A program made the position numbers and the translations under genes. A stretch of 64,000 nucleotides of DNA, taken from JBBQZU01 sp038207425. GTDB taxonomy: Bacteria > Bacteroidota > Bacteroidia > Flavobacteriales_D > Cryomorphaceae. How positions within the stretch are numbered: the first letter of the stretch is position 1; each line of letters starts with the position of its first letter. The stretch is from assembly GCA_038207425.1 (NCBI GenBank), contig JBBQZU010000012.1, forward strand, positions 1-64,000, read 5' to 3'. This document shows positions 1 through 8,044 of the stretch, piece after piece. The notes under the pieces were generated by a model that had not been told where the DNA came from, did not search any database, and worked only from the letters and a program-made list of their open reading frames with translations.

Positions 1-491
1 TTGGAGCATAATTTACACCAACTGGCCTTCTGGATACGCCCTTCCGTGGGAGTTTTCAAAACACCTTATGCTGCTGCAAAGGAAACGATGTGGTGGTGAG
101 CGATAGGTTAAAAAGCGGGGGTAAAGACCCCTGCAGTTAGGTCCTGTAGAGCTGAACGAAAGTGAACCAATGACGAAGCCCCGAAAGGGCAAAACGCAGT
201 GAAAATCGGATGGTTACGTTTGCATCCGAGACAAAGTACAACGAACACCGGATTATCGGTTGTATCACTCCCGGGGTTAAGGTGGCAGGAATGCAGGACA
301 GGCGGTACATCGGAACAAGTGAAGTCATTGCCGCGCTGTAAAACCGTAAAAGGGGAAGCAGCCACCATGGATTGTGGTGAGGCAATGGTGGCAGACCGCT
401 TCGCAGTAGTGATGAAAGCGCTGTAATGGTGCTGGAGCGAAGGGAGCGGCATGTTTGCGTTTCATTAAAATAACCTACAACCGGCAACGGG

Positions 492-1735
492 ATGATAGGC
501 TATTATGAGACAAAGTCGCAACCAATCACCAAAGTGACGGTATGGCAGGCTTACCAGAAAGTACGAAAGAATAAAGGAAGCTCCGGGGTAGATGGGATGT
601 CCTGGGCATTGCTCGAGAGCGATGTGTCGGGTCATTTGTACAAACGCTGGAACCGGTTGAGTTCAGGAAGTTACTTTCCGCAGCCTGTCAAAGCTGTGTT
701 GATAAAGAAGAAAGGGGGCGGGAGCAGGCCACTTGGCATACCCACCCTTCTGGACCGTATCGCACAGCAAGTGGCCAAGCACCATTTGGAAAAGCAGTTA
801 GAGCCGCTGTTTCACCAGTCCTCGTTTGGGTACCGTCCCGGGCGGAGCGCACATGATGCAGTAGCCCAAAGTCATGAACATTGTTTCGATCACGACTTCG
901 CGCTAGACCTTGACATCAAAGGGTATTTCGACAACATCGATCACACCCTGATGATGAAGGCTTTGCGGCATTACTGCAAAGACAAGTGGGTGCATCTTTA
1001 CGCAGAACGTTGGCTCAAAGCCGACGTGATGCAAGAGATGGAAATTCGCAAGCGCTTAACAGGCACCCCACAGGGAGGAGTGATCAGCCCACTTTTGGCC
1101 AATCTTTCTCTTCACGTGGTACTCGACAAATGGATGGACATGAACCATCCCGAAAAGCCATTTGAGCGCTATACGGACGACATCGTGGTGCATTGTAAGA
1201 CAGAAAAGCAAGCGCAATTTATGCTGCGGGTCATAGACCAACGCATGCGTGCTTGCAAACTGACCTTACACCCTGACAAAACCAAGATTGTAAACCTGCG
1301 CGGACACTCGGAGAAACGCTACGCAAGAAAGTATGACTTTCAGGAATTTAGCATCCATCCGGTGATGCGCGAGGTTAAAGGTGGTCGTAGATTTCTTCCC
1401 GGCATCTTCGTAAGTAATAATGCGAAGAAAGCCATGCGGGAGAAGTTCAGGGAGTTGGAGATACACAGGCACAGGATGCCCTTGCGGGCGCTTGCGCAAA
1501 AGTTGAATCCGATAATCCGTGGACTGATCAACTACTACCACAAATTTTGGCAGGCGGCCATGCTTGCAGCTTGATTTGCAACATGCGCCCGGTATGGCAT
1601 GGCCTCAACCACAGCTTGCTCAAATGGGTCAAATGGGAAAAGGGCTTGTACAAGTACGCGTCAGTTCACTGGCTCAAGCGACAGTACAAGGAAACTCCCG
1701 GCCTATTTAAACATTGGAAATTGGTACAACCATGA
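492..1735 (+). pseudogene. ltrA: Group II intron reverse transcriptase/maturase, frameshifted
   Basis: The protein would copy the intron RNA into target DNA and help it splice. The first frame (492-1574) carries the RT fingers and palm: an N-terminal block with KNKGSSGVDGMSW, RPLGIPTLLDRIAQQ, SSFGYRPGRSAHDA, the palm block DLDIKGYFDNIDH, and GTPQGGVISPLLANL. The catalytic box reads YTDD (about 1171-1182) where this family nearly always has YADD. The frame stops at 1574, but the conserved maturase tail continues in another frame (about 1574-1735, ending GLFKHWKLVQP), so an indel around 1550-1585 broke the gene. Restored length would be a little over 410 residues, with no HNH endonuclease domain. 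Probably inactive, though the RNA may still splice if a maturase is supplied. Confidence 0.85.
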
Positions 1736-1763
1736 GTATATTCACGGCGACAAAGAACATGAA

Positions 1764-1836
1764 GAGCCGTATGATGGGAGACTATCACGTACGGTTCTGT
1801 GGGAAGGTAGGGGTGAAATTCCCCGGCCTGACCCGA
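1764..1836 (+). ncRNA. Group II intron domains V and VI
   Basis: Bases 1764-1798 form a hairpin, GAGCCGTATGATGG...CACGTACGGTTCT, which matches the size and form of the catalytic domain V (about 34 nt, AGC-like base near the bottom). It is followed by a second hairpin, GGGG-TGAAATT-CCCC, within 1799-1836, in the position of domain VI that would carry the branch-point adenosine. The order ORF, domain V, domain VI, then exon is the standard 3' end of bacterial group II introns. The exact 3' splice site is not proven. Confidence 0.8.
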
Positions 1837-1897
1837 TTGTAAGTAATTAAAACAATTTAAATCGAAAGGCTTCATTTCGCATTAGCGGATTGAATAT

Positions 1898-1905
1898 TAT
1901 CTTTG
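1898..1905 (+). promoter_or_regulatory. Candidate Bacteroidota -7 element
   Basis: TATCTTTG fits the TAnnTTTG consensus of Bacteroidota sigma factors and lies 18 bases before the ATG of the 1923 gene. No good TTG element is visible 19-21 bases upstream, so this is a weak call. It is outside the intron, so the gene could be transcribed independently of it. Confidence 0.35.
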
Positions 1906-1922
1906 GATAAAAAATAAATCGT

Positions 1923-2507
1923 ATGAAAATTTTCGCTAAAATAAGATGGGTTGCAAGTATTCTTTTGGTATTTTTTATTGTCATCATAACTAACCTGATT
2001 GACCGAGAAAACTTCAACCGACTTAGTTATTCTGTAACTACTATGTATGAAGACAGAATTCTTGCAATCGACCATTTGTTTGAAATGTCACTAATAATTA
2101 AAGAAAAGCAAATTGCTGTCCTGACTTCTGATACGATATTTTTTGATAGCAAAAACGACAAATGTAATATAGAAATCGACCAATTAGTAGATAACTTTAG
2201 GCTTACTAAATTAACTGAAAAAGAGAAGCGTGCATTCAATCAGCTTCAAGAAGAACTGAAAAATCTTAAACAGAAAGAAAAGTTGTCTAGCAATTTATCA
2301 AACGGTGACGTACTCAAAAGCATCGAAAAGATGGACCAGCATATATACAAGTTGTCGAAAATTCAATTACAAGAAGCTAAGCAGCAAGTATTTATTAGCA
2401 ACAGAGCCAAAGACGCTATCAATTTTTACACACAAGGCGAAATTATCTTCTTAATTCTAATGGCAGTACTGATTCAAGTAGTAATTTTATACAAACCAAA
2501 AGAATAA
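1923..2507 (+). CDS. Membrane protein with MCP-like four-helix-bundle sensor domain
   Basis: A 194-residue protein with a transmembrane helix near residues 8-25 (VASILLVFFIVIITNLI) and another at about 172-189 (EIIFLILMAVLIQVVILY). Between them is a helical, charged, coiled-coil-like region of about 145 residues. This layout matches the 4HB_MCP periplasmic ligand-binding domain of chemoreceptors and histidine kinases, but nothing cytoplasmic follows: the protein ends five residues after the second helix (KPKE). In Bacteroidota, stand-alone proteins of this kind are usually annotated as MCP four-helix-bundle domain proteins with unknown role. The reading frame is intact, unlike most of its neighbours. 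It stands alone on the plus strand just after the intron. Family assignment is inferred from topology. Confidence 0.6.
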   Translation: MKIFAKIRWVASILLVFFIVIITNLIDRENFNRLSYSVTTMYEDRILAIDHLFEMSLIIKEKQIAVLTSDTIFFDSKNDKCNIEIDQLVDNFRLTKLTEKEKRAFNQLQEELKNLKQKEKLSSNLSNGDVLKSIEKMDQHIYKLSKIQLQEAKQQVFISNRAKDAINFYTQGEIIFLILMAVLIQVVILYKPKE

Positions 2508-3190
2508 AATAAAAAACTATTCACAACAACTAAGGTTTCGTTCGGCCTGAAAGGCATAGAAAGAAACCGCTGTGGCAGGGAACCGGGCGTGATAGAAGCG
2601 TTTTTTGGGCAGTACCGAAAAAACGGCACAGGTGGGGAAAGCGTCAAGAGTATTTGGGCCAAGGAGCGCTTTGAGCCGGTAGAATATATCGGCACCTGAT
2701 GGATCGTTTTAAACTCACGCAGCATGTCTGCTTTTTTTTATGCAAGAAAAGGTTTATTTTATTTTTATCGAATAAATTGAGTGACATTTCCTGACCTGTG
2801 GGCAAGGCTCCGCCAGGCCATTTTTACACAGTTGGGCGACATGGCCAGAAGGCGCCAATATCCAGGCCTGAAGCGTTTCTTCCTTGCATCAGTTTCGTCG
2901 GTATCTGAAAATTAATCTGCTGCATGGTGCCGGAAAAGGTGAAAGGGGAAAAACCCCCGGTCCTCTCCCCTGCTAAAAAGGCCCGACACGGCCTTCGCAC
3001 AAAAGCCATGCCGCCCAACATGCGCCATCAAACAGCAGGGGATGCCACTTCAGAATAAAGATTTTTGGTAGATTTGGACGTCGCGCTTCGGGTGGAGATT
3101 TTTTTTGGGAATCCCTGCCGTTGGATAGCGCGGGAACGCTAGCGGCAAGTTTAGGTGCGACTGGACAAATTCAATTTTATAGCGACTAAA
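2508..3190 (+). other. 683-base stretch without a convincing gene; possible gene remnant and cassette flank
   Basis: No intact gene is seen. An open plus-strand segment at 2535-2699 (55 codons, ending ...FEPVEYIGT and TGA) has a protein-like composition and may be the 3' end of a lost gene; I do not recognise it. The stretch 2740-3060 is GC-rich with many short inverted repeats and no reading frame of note. The segment 3110-3160 (GGGAACGCTAGCGGCAAG) resembles, from memory, sequence that flanks repeated single-gene cassettes in Bacteroidota. None of this is secure. Confidence 0.35.
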
Positions 3191-3673
3191 ATGACAATCG
3201 ACAATCCACCTTTTAAGCTCAAAACAAATCTAAATAAGAGAATTTATGCTACTCACCTTAACTACGGACTTTATTTACTTGCCTTTTATGTTTATGTAAT
3301 GTTCTTCAGACATGACAATGATGAAGGATGACTAACAGTAAACGGACTTCTTGCTTTACCTATTTTCATTGCTTGGTTCATTTACTTTGTAGTTATTGAA
3401 GCGTTTTATGGTGCGACAATAGGACATCAAAGTTTTAATTTAAAAGTGCTGACACTAAACCGAAAGGACATTGAATTTACGCAAGCATTAAAAAGACACT
3501 TGCTTGATCTAATCGACATTATGTTTTATGGAATACCTGCAATTATTGCAATTAAAAATTCAGACAAACATCAACGCATTATCGATATGTGGGCTGAGAC
3601 ATTTGTTGTTGACACGACAGACCCAGAACAATATTTGGATAAACAAAAAACCATGACGAATGACGAGAAATAA
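3191..3673 (+). pseudogene. RDD-family membrane protein, nonsense-mutated
   Basis: Reading from the ATG at 3191 gives a 160-residue frame interrupted only by one TGA at 3329-3331 (codon 47). After it, the frame continues with a hydrophobic helix (LPIFIAWFIYFVVIEAF), the G-T-G motif region YGATIGHQSFNLKVLTL, and the signature tail DKHQRIIDMWAETFVV. These are the hallmarks of RDD-domain proteins, small polytopic membrane proteins of mostly unknown function. The TGA falls where a tryptophan (TGG) would be plausible, so a single point mutation explains it. Only the second part (3446-3673) has its own start-like codon. Flanked by a cassette-like repeat downstream. Base composition is AT-rich compared with the core genes to the right. 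Confidence 0.75.
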
Positions 3674-3676
3674 ATC

Positions 3677-3727
3677 AGCTGCTAACAGTACCTCAAAAAT
3701 TGGCGGTTCAGCGGTTAAACCTGCCCG
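3677..3727 (+). repeat. Cassette-like (attC-like) repeat behind the RDD gene
   Basis: The sequence begins CAGCTGCTAACAG and ends GGCGGTTCAGCGGTTAAACC. GTTAAAC fits the GTTRRRY half-site (R') of integron attC sites, and GCTAAC can serve as a degenerate partner half-site about 30 bases upstream. From memory, close relatives of this string occur repeatedly behind small unrelated genes in many Bacteroidota. It directly follows the stop codon of the RDD pseudogene and precedes the IS110 remnant. No integrase gene is in the window. This is a pattern-based call. Confidence 0.4.
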
Positions 3728-3755
3728 TATTATAAGGATTTTACTAGCGAAGTTT

Positions 3756-4763
3756 TCAATAATTTCTTACAGCATGCTGATAGATTTCAACATATGATGT
3801 CCCTCGATTTACCACAGCAAATGCCCGGTGGAGTAATTTGTTTCTCACGATGTTTAAAGTACTCATTTTACTCTCTCCTGCTTCAATTCGTCTATTGAAG
3901 TATGTTTTCATTTCGCCCTGTGCCCGAACAGCACTGGATGCTGCCAGATTAAGAAGAGATTTTATTCTTTTGTTCACATAATGACTGACTATTGCTCTTG
4001 ATTTAAGACCGGATCCGGATTGTTTTTCAAAAGGTGATACTCCGCAATAACAAGCCAGTTTCCTGCTGTTTTCGAAGGTAGTAAAGTATTGGGTGACTAC
4101 TATCAAGCTCGGCGCTACCACAGGTCCAATTCCCTTAATTGAAGTGATCATTTCGTATTTCTTTTTGACTTCATGATCGCTATTTATCAAAGTCTTAATT
4201 TCAATATCTAACGATGTTATACCCTTATTTAACTCCTTTATCAGGTTGGTTTGGATGTCAATGACCTTAGATATATTTGACTTTTTGTAGCTTCTTTTAA
4301 GCTCACCCATTCGAACATTATGCCCAGCTCTTTGAACTACCATCAGCTCTATAAGGGATATCAGCTCTCTTATCTCTTGCAGTAACGATGAAGGAAGTAT
4401 AGTCTGTTTGATGATCTCTCTTCTCAAATGAGCATATTGTGCTATTCTTTTCGCGTCTACCTTATCATCTTTTCCTCTGACCATACCCATGAACCGCATT
4501 ATTTTCAGCGCTGGAATCATGCAGTAAAACAGCTTCTTTTTTTCCTGAAAAGTTGCCATGGGCATGCTGTAAATTCCTGTGTGTTCAAAACAGATCAGAA
4601 GCTCACTTGCTTTAACATTTCCTTAATCTCTGGCCCAGGTGATTATCTCCTCGAATCCTGATTCATTATTCTCAAATTATTGGTGGGTGTCAGCCACAAG
4701 CAAATGGGCATCGAGTGTCATTTTAGAGACATCAATTCCCAGTGTTTCAATTGGTTTTTTCAT
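3756..4763 (-). pseudogene. IS110-family transposase with two in-frame stops
   Basis: Reading down from the ATG at 4763 gives LGIDVSK near the start (first catalytic Asp), CFEHTGIYS, VRGKDDKVDAKRIAQYA (later acidic residues of the DEDD RuvC-like domain), and the C-terminal Transposase_20 block SIKGIGPVVAPSLIVVT and KLACYCGVSPFEKQSGSG. These are diagnostic of IS110 transposases, which act through a RuvC-like fold and, in several members, a bridge RNA. The frame holds TAA at 4677-4679 (codon 29) and TAA at 4623-4625 (codon 47); the rest (4565-3756, 269 codons) is open. Restored length is 335 residues, normal for the family. A full-length active enzyme cannot be made, so the element is dead or needs trans help. 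Element ends were not resolved. Confidence 0.85.
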
Positions 4764-4874
4764 ACTTTTGATTTTTTTAATTAAAATGTTCCTTTTCGCT
4801 ATTCTGATTCCGGTTTTGTCATTGAATTACCTGCATGTGGGTTTTTCTTCTAATTTAGCACGCAATTAAAATTA

Positions 4875-4964
4875 ATGAATTTAAATACTTCAGAATTTAT
4901 TGATAGTGGAGAGAGTAATGAGGGGGTGGTTCGCAAGCTGGTGTTGAAACACATTAAAAATTGA
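4875..4964 (+). CDS. Possible 29-residue leader ORF
   Basis: A small frame from ATG 4875 to TGA 4962-4964 reads MNLNTSEFIDSGESNEGVV and on to KHIKN. It ends three bases before the ATG of the lipoprotein at 4968, so the two could be translated together. No family is recognised, and in a decayed region this could equally be the remnant of a longer gene or chance. Confidence 0.25.
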   Translation: MNLNTSEFIDSGESNEGVVRKLVLKHIKN

Positions 4965-4967
4965 GCA

Positions 4968-5514
4968 ATGAAAAGATTAAAGTTTTTGACATTGACAATA
5001 TTATCAATCCTGATCCTCAGTGCTTGTGGCAATGTTGCCATCAACACTAAATCGTGATAGTATAATTGTTTCGGCTAACTGCAAATGGATAGGAATGATG
5101 GGGAAAAAAGCAATTGGTGTAGGAGCCGCCAAACCATTTTTGAAAAATATCCAGACCGGGCAGCGTTATAAAGTTGAATACAAAAAGAAGCCTTATACAT
5201 TTTTCTATTCAGTTCCGAAGGGTTCCTATATTATTGAAGAAATAGTGCTTGACGCAGCACAGGTTCAAGCCAAAATGAAAACTTCCGATTTGACGAATAT
5301 TTTCCAAATTGACGGCCCAGGCATCTATTATCTCGGTGGCGTTGATATTATAGATTATCAAACAAGATTTGAGTATAAAGTTTATGATAGTACCACAGTA
5401 CAAGCAGACATGCAATATATACGAGAAATACTTACATCAAATACAAGCGTGACGGATTCAGATGAAATTAATTTAATTGAAGGGTTTTTGATTAAAGAAA
5501 GATGGGAGCGGTAA
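4968..5514 (+). pseudogene. Lipoprotein of unknown function, +1 frameshift after signal peptide
   Basis: ATG 4968 opens a clear lipoprotein signal: KR followed by a hydrophobic stretch and the lipobox LSACG. The frame then hits TGA after NTKS. The remaining protein (DSIIVSANCKWIGMMGKKAIG... to IKERWER, stop at 5514) continues in the next frame; removing one T near 5042-5046 joins the two as NTKRDSIIV. The joined protein would be about 181 residues. The downstream part can only start by itself from GTG at 5020, overlapping the signal peptide in the wrong frame and producing no export signal. So either a one-base insertion broke the gene or there is a sequencing error. The function is unknown; the body looks like a small beta-rich domain. 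Confidence 0.65.
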
Positions 5515-5584
5515 AACCTGAAGACAACTTTGTAAAACTCGCTAAAAAAATTTGTTTTAAATTTCTGAGCTTAAAATACCAGTC

Positions 5585-6730
5585 ATGGATGAATATCAGC
5601 CGAGGCGCAGTTTTCTCACCCGCTTGGGTGCAGGTATTGGCGCGCTTATAGTCTTGCCATTTGCCCGCGCAGCGCGCTCATCCAAAGAAACCATAGAAGC
5701 GCCAGATATGCAGCAGCGAAGTGCTATTCGAAACATCAGCCCCATGGGCTTTCAGTGGGAAACCGCCGACCCTTTTCTCTTTTGCGTTCACCATGAAGAC
5801 CATTTTCCGAAAGGCAATGGCAAGATGGGCCCGGCAAGCAGCATGGCGGGCCGTTCTCTGGGCGATGATTTTATAATAAAAGACGGTTACCGCATGTACC
5901 ACGGCAAGGCGGTACCCGGCTTTCCAGGACACCCACACAGGGGCTTTGAAACAATCACTGTGGTGCGCGAGGGCATCGTTGACCACGCCGACTCTCTAGG
6001 TGCTGCAGGGCGCTATGGCTTCGGCGATGTGCAGTGGATGACAGCAGGCAGCGGGGTGCAGCACTCCGAGATGTTTCCGCTGCTGCACGACGATAAGCCA
6101 AACCCAATGGAACTCTTCCAGATTTGGCTCAATCTGCCCAAAAAAAACAAAATGGTTCCGCCGCATTTTACCATGCTCTGGAGCGAAAGCATACCCCAAT
6201 ACACCCACAAAACCGCCGAAGGAAAAATGACAGTGGTGGAAGTAATTGCGGGAAAAATTGCGCAAATGAAAGCCCCTTCTCCCCCACCCGATTCATGGGC
6301 ATCAGACCCGGTAAATGAAGTAGCCGTGTGGAATATCAAGATGGAACCTGGCGCGGCATGGACACTTCCAAAGGCCTCAGTGGGCAATAACAGAAAACTC
6401 TATTACTACACCGGCCAAACCCTCAACATCAATGGCACCGCCATACCCAAATACCACTCCATGGAAGCACAACCCGATGCCGACATAACCCTGCAAAACG
6501 GCACCGACCAAGCGAGAATTCTGCTACTGCAAGGGCGCCCCATCGGCGAGCAAGTGATGCAGTACGGTCCTTTTGTAATGAATACCAAGGAAGAAATTCA
6601 ACAGGCTTTTGACGATTACAACCGCACGCAGTTTGGAGGCTGGCCCTGGCCTCGCCGCGATCAGGTACACCGCCGCAGCAGCGGGCGCTTCGCTCTTCAC
6701 GCCGATGGCCGCAAGGAAGTGAAGGGCTGA
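5585..6730 (+). CDS. Pirin-family bicupin with Tat-type signal
   Basis: The 381-residue protein has the pirin N-terminal cupin with HPHRGFETIT and the metal-ligand block TAGSGVQHSEM, followed by the FQIWLNLP and pirin C-terminal cupin regions (about 270-345). Pirins bind Fe(II) or related metals through three His and one Glu and include quercetin 2,3-dioxygenases and redox-sensing regulators. Unusually, residues 7-30 form a twin-arginine-like signal (RRSFLTRLGAG followed by a hydrophobic stretch and ARA), so it may be folded in the cytoplasm and exported. Length exceeds the usual 230-300 of pirins because of this extension and a proline-rich insertion. The frame is intact and the codon use resembles the core genome. 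Substrate unknown. Confidence 0.85.
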   Translation: MDEYQPRRSFLTRLGAGIGALIVLPFARAARSSKETIEAPDMQQRSAIRNISPMGFQWETADPFLFCVHHEDHFPKGNGKMGPASSMAGRSLGDDFIIKDGYRMYHGKAVPGFPGHPHRGFETITVVREGIVDHADSLGAAGRYGFGDVQWMTAGSGVQHSEMFPLLHDDKPNPMELFQIWLNLPKKNKMVPPHFTMLWSESIPQYTHKTAEGKMTVVEVIAGKIAQMKAPSPPPDSWASDPVNEVAVWNIKMEPGAAWTLPKASVGNNRKLYYYTGQTLNINGTAIPKYHSMEAQPDADITLQNGTDQARILLLQGRPIGEQVMQYGPFVMNTKEEIQQAFDDYNRTQFGGWPWPRRDQVHRRSSGRFALHADGRKEVKG

Positions 6731-6765
6731 AATTTCCCCTTATAGGTTTTCGCCAAAAGAAATTG

Positions 6766-7248
6766 CTACTCTGTTTTCACAAAACTGAATTCCAGTTTTT
6801 GTTCGCTGTCCGCTCCGCCATCCACAATGGCCTGCATGGCACCGGGAGTAGCAAGGGTGTATCCTATACGCTTTGGGAAATCATGCGTGGCATTTTCAAA
6901 CATTACGTGGCCATCGCGGTGGGTAGTAAGGGTGAAGAATACAGTATTTCCACTATGCTCTCCCGCCATGCGCACAGCCATCACCCAGCCATCGGCATCG
7001 CGTTTAAATATTTCCATCGCTTCCGCAAAAACGGTATCACCAAGAGCCACTTCATAGGCACTGCCTTCCATCCGATTACCGGTGGCAGTCCAGCTTTCGG
7101 AGTACTGCCGTCCTTCCTGCGCCAGCAACCAATTGCCGCTCATAAACGCGAAGCTATCCACTCCGACCGCTTCAGGTGATTTGCTATTGCATGCCACCAA
7201 GGCCAGTATTGCAGTAAAGAGTAATATCGGTTTTTTAAAGCATTTCAT
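6766..7248 (-). CDS. DUF6265-like lipoprotein
   Basis: From ATG 7248 the protein is 160 residues with a lipoprotein signal (hydrophobic stretch then LVACN). A longer start at 7260 is possible but gives no better signal. The mature part begins with FMSGNWLL and contains ESWTATGNRMEG and FENATHDFPKRIGY, the signature of small beta-barrel DUF6265 proteins, which are of unknown function and common near the cell envelope. The start lies inside the end of the upstream epimerase-like gene, so the two are translationally coupled and it is the last gene of the ABC importer operon. Confidence 0.7.
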   Translation of the reverse strand: MKCFKKPILLFTAILALVACNSKSPEAVGVDSFAFMSGNWLLAQEGRQYSESWTATGNRMEGSAYEVALGDTVFAEAMEIFKRDADGWVMAVRMAGEHSGNTVFFTLTTHRDGHVMFENATHDFPKRIGYTLATPGAMQAIVDGGADSEQKLEFSFVKTE

Positions 7249-8044
7249 GAGGGTCGTCATATTTGAATTTTATAAGTGTAAGCTTTCGCGAAATATCGCC
7301 GTGCACGGTGCGTCCTAAGGAATAATCGCTCTGATCAAATCCGGGCATGGGTAGGTTCAGAGCCTGCGCAGCGCGGGTATAGTAAGCTTCTTTGGCAGGA
7401 TGCGCTGCTGCCACCGCGTGCCAGATTTTGCTGCCAAAATCAGTTTCGATAATTGCATGCGTAAGAGCGATCAAGTCATCGCGGTGCACAAGATTTACAG
7501 GGTGGTTTTTTCCCGGCAGGTTCTGCCTTCCGGCCAAAAAACGACCCGGGTGGCGGCTGTCACCCACAAGTCCTGCAGGGCGCAAAATGCTCAGCCTGCC
7601 TTTCCACTTAGCCCACAGCCATGCCTCGCATTCAGCCAGCGCGCGTCCTGACTCTGTGGTAGGTTCAGCAATGGTATGCTCATCTACCTCTTGCTGATGT
7701 TCGCCAAATACTCCCGTGCTTGATACGAATAACAGGTGTTGCAAATTACCCTTGGCAAGGATACCTGTAAGCGATTGAATTCTTGAGAAATACTGATTTA
7801 CCATGCCCGCGCTGCTGCGACCTGGCGGCAGATTCACCACCGCGCAATCGGTATCGGCAAGCAGTTCGGTATTTTCAATTTTTACTTCAGGAACCATACT
7901 CAGCACAGTGGCAGCTATTCCCACTACTTCGGCCTCAGCCACACCGGCTTGCGTGCTCTTGGTGCCTACCACAATAGCTTTTGCCGAAAGGCTACGCCCT
8001 AGAGGCAATCCGTACCATCCGAGCCCTATTATAGCCACTTTCAT
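7235..8044 (-). CDS. NAD(P)-binding epimerase/dehydratase-like protein (YeeZ-like)
   Basis: A 269-residue extended SDR/Rossmann protein. The dinucleotide-binding loop is GLGWYGLPLG at residues 7-16; LLFVSSTGVFG lies at the typical strand-4 catalytic serine position, and LSILRPAGLVGD matches the conserved strand of NAD-dependent epimerases. The YxxxK pair is not obvious, as is common in YeeZ-type members, which lack assigned substrates. Its first four bases overlap the end of the ATPase gene (8041-8044), so it belongs to the importer operon; a role in handling the imported ligand is inference only. Confidence 0.7.
   Translation of the reverse strand: MKVAIIGLGWYGLPLGRSLSAKAIVVGTKSTQAGVAEAEVVGIAATVLSMVPEVKIENTELLADTDCAVVNLPPGRSSAGMVNQYFSRIQSLTGILAKGNLQHLLFVSSTGVFGEHQQEVDEHTIAEPTTESGRALAECEAWLWAKWKGRLSILRPAGLVGDSRHPGRFLAGRQNLPGKNHPVNLVHRDDLIALTHAIIETDFGSKIWHAVAAAHPAKEAYYTRAAQALNLPMPGFDQSDYSLGRTVHGDISRKLTLIKFKYDDPHEML

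Larger units (their letters stand above)
1..1836 (+). mobile_element. Group II intron (5' end at or before window start)
   Basis: A bacterial group II intron fills the left edge. Seen: a reverse transcriptase/maturase reading frame (492-1735) in the domain IV position, a domain V/VI-like hairpin pair at 1764-1836, and upstream structured non-coding sequence rich in short GC stems (about 60-480), including purine-rich blocks such as GGAACAAGTGAAG near 313-325 that recur in domain I of such introns. The GUGYG 5' splice end was not identified, so the element may begin before base 1. It lies directly upstream of the 1923 gene and in the same orientation. The maturase is broken, so mobility would need help in trans. 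The 3' boundary is an estimate to within a few bases. Confidence 0.85.

Noticed and set aside
199..426. 75-residue plus-strand ORF and minus-strand ORFs at 108-487
   Set aside because: They lie in the structured non-coding part of the group II intron and have no protein-like features.
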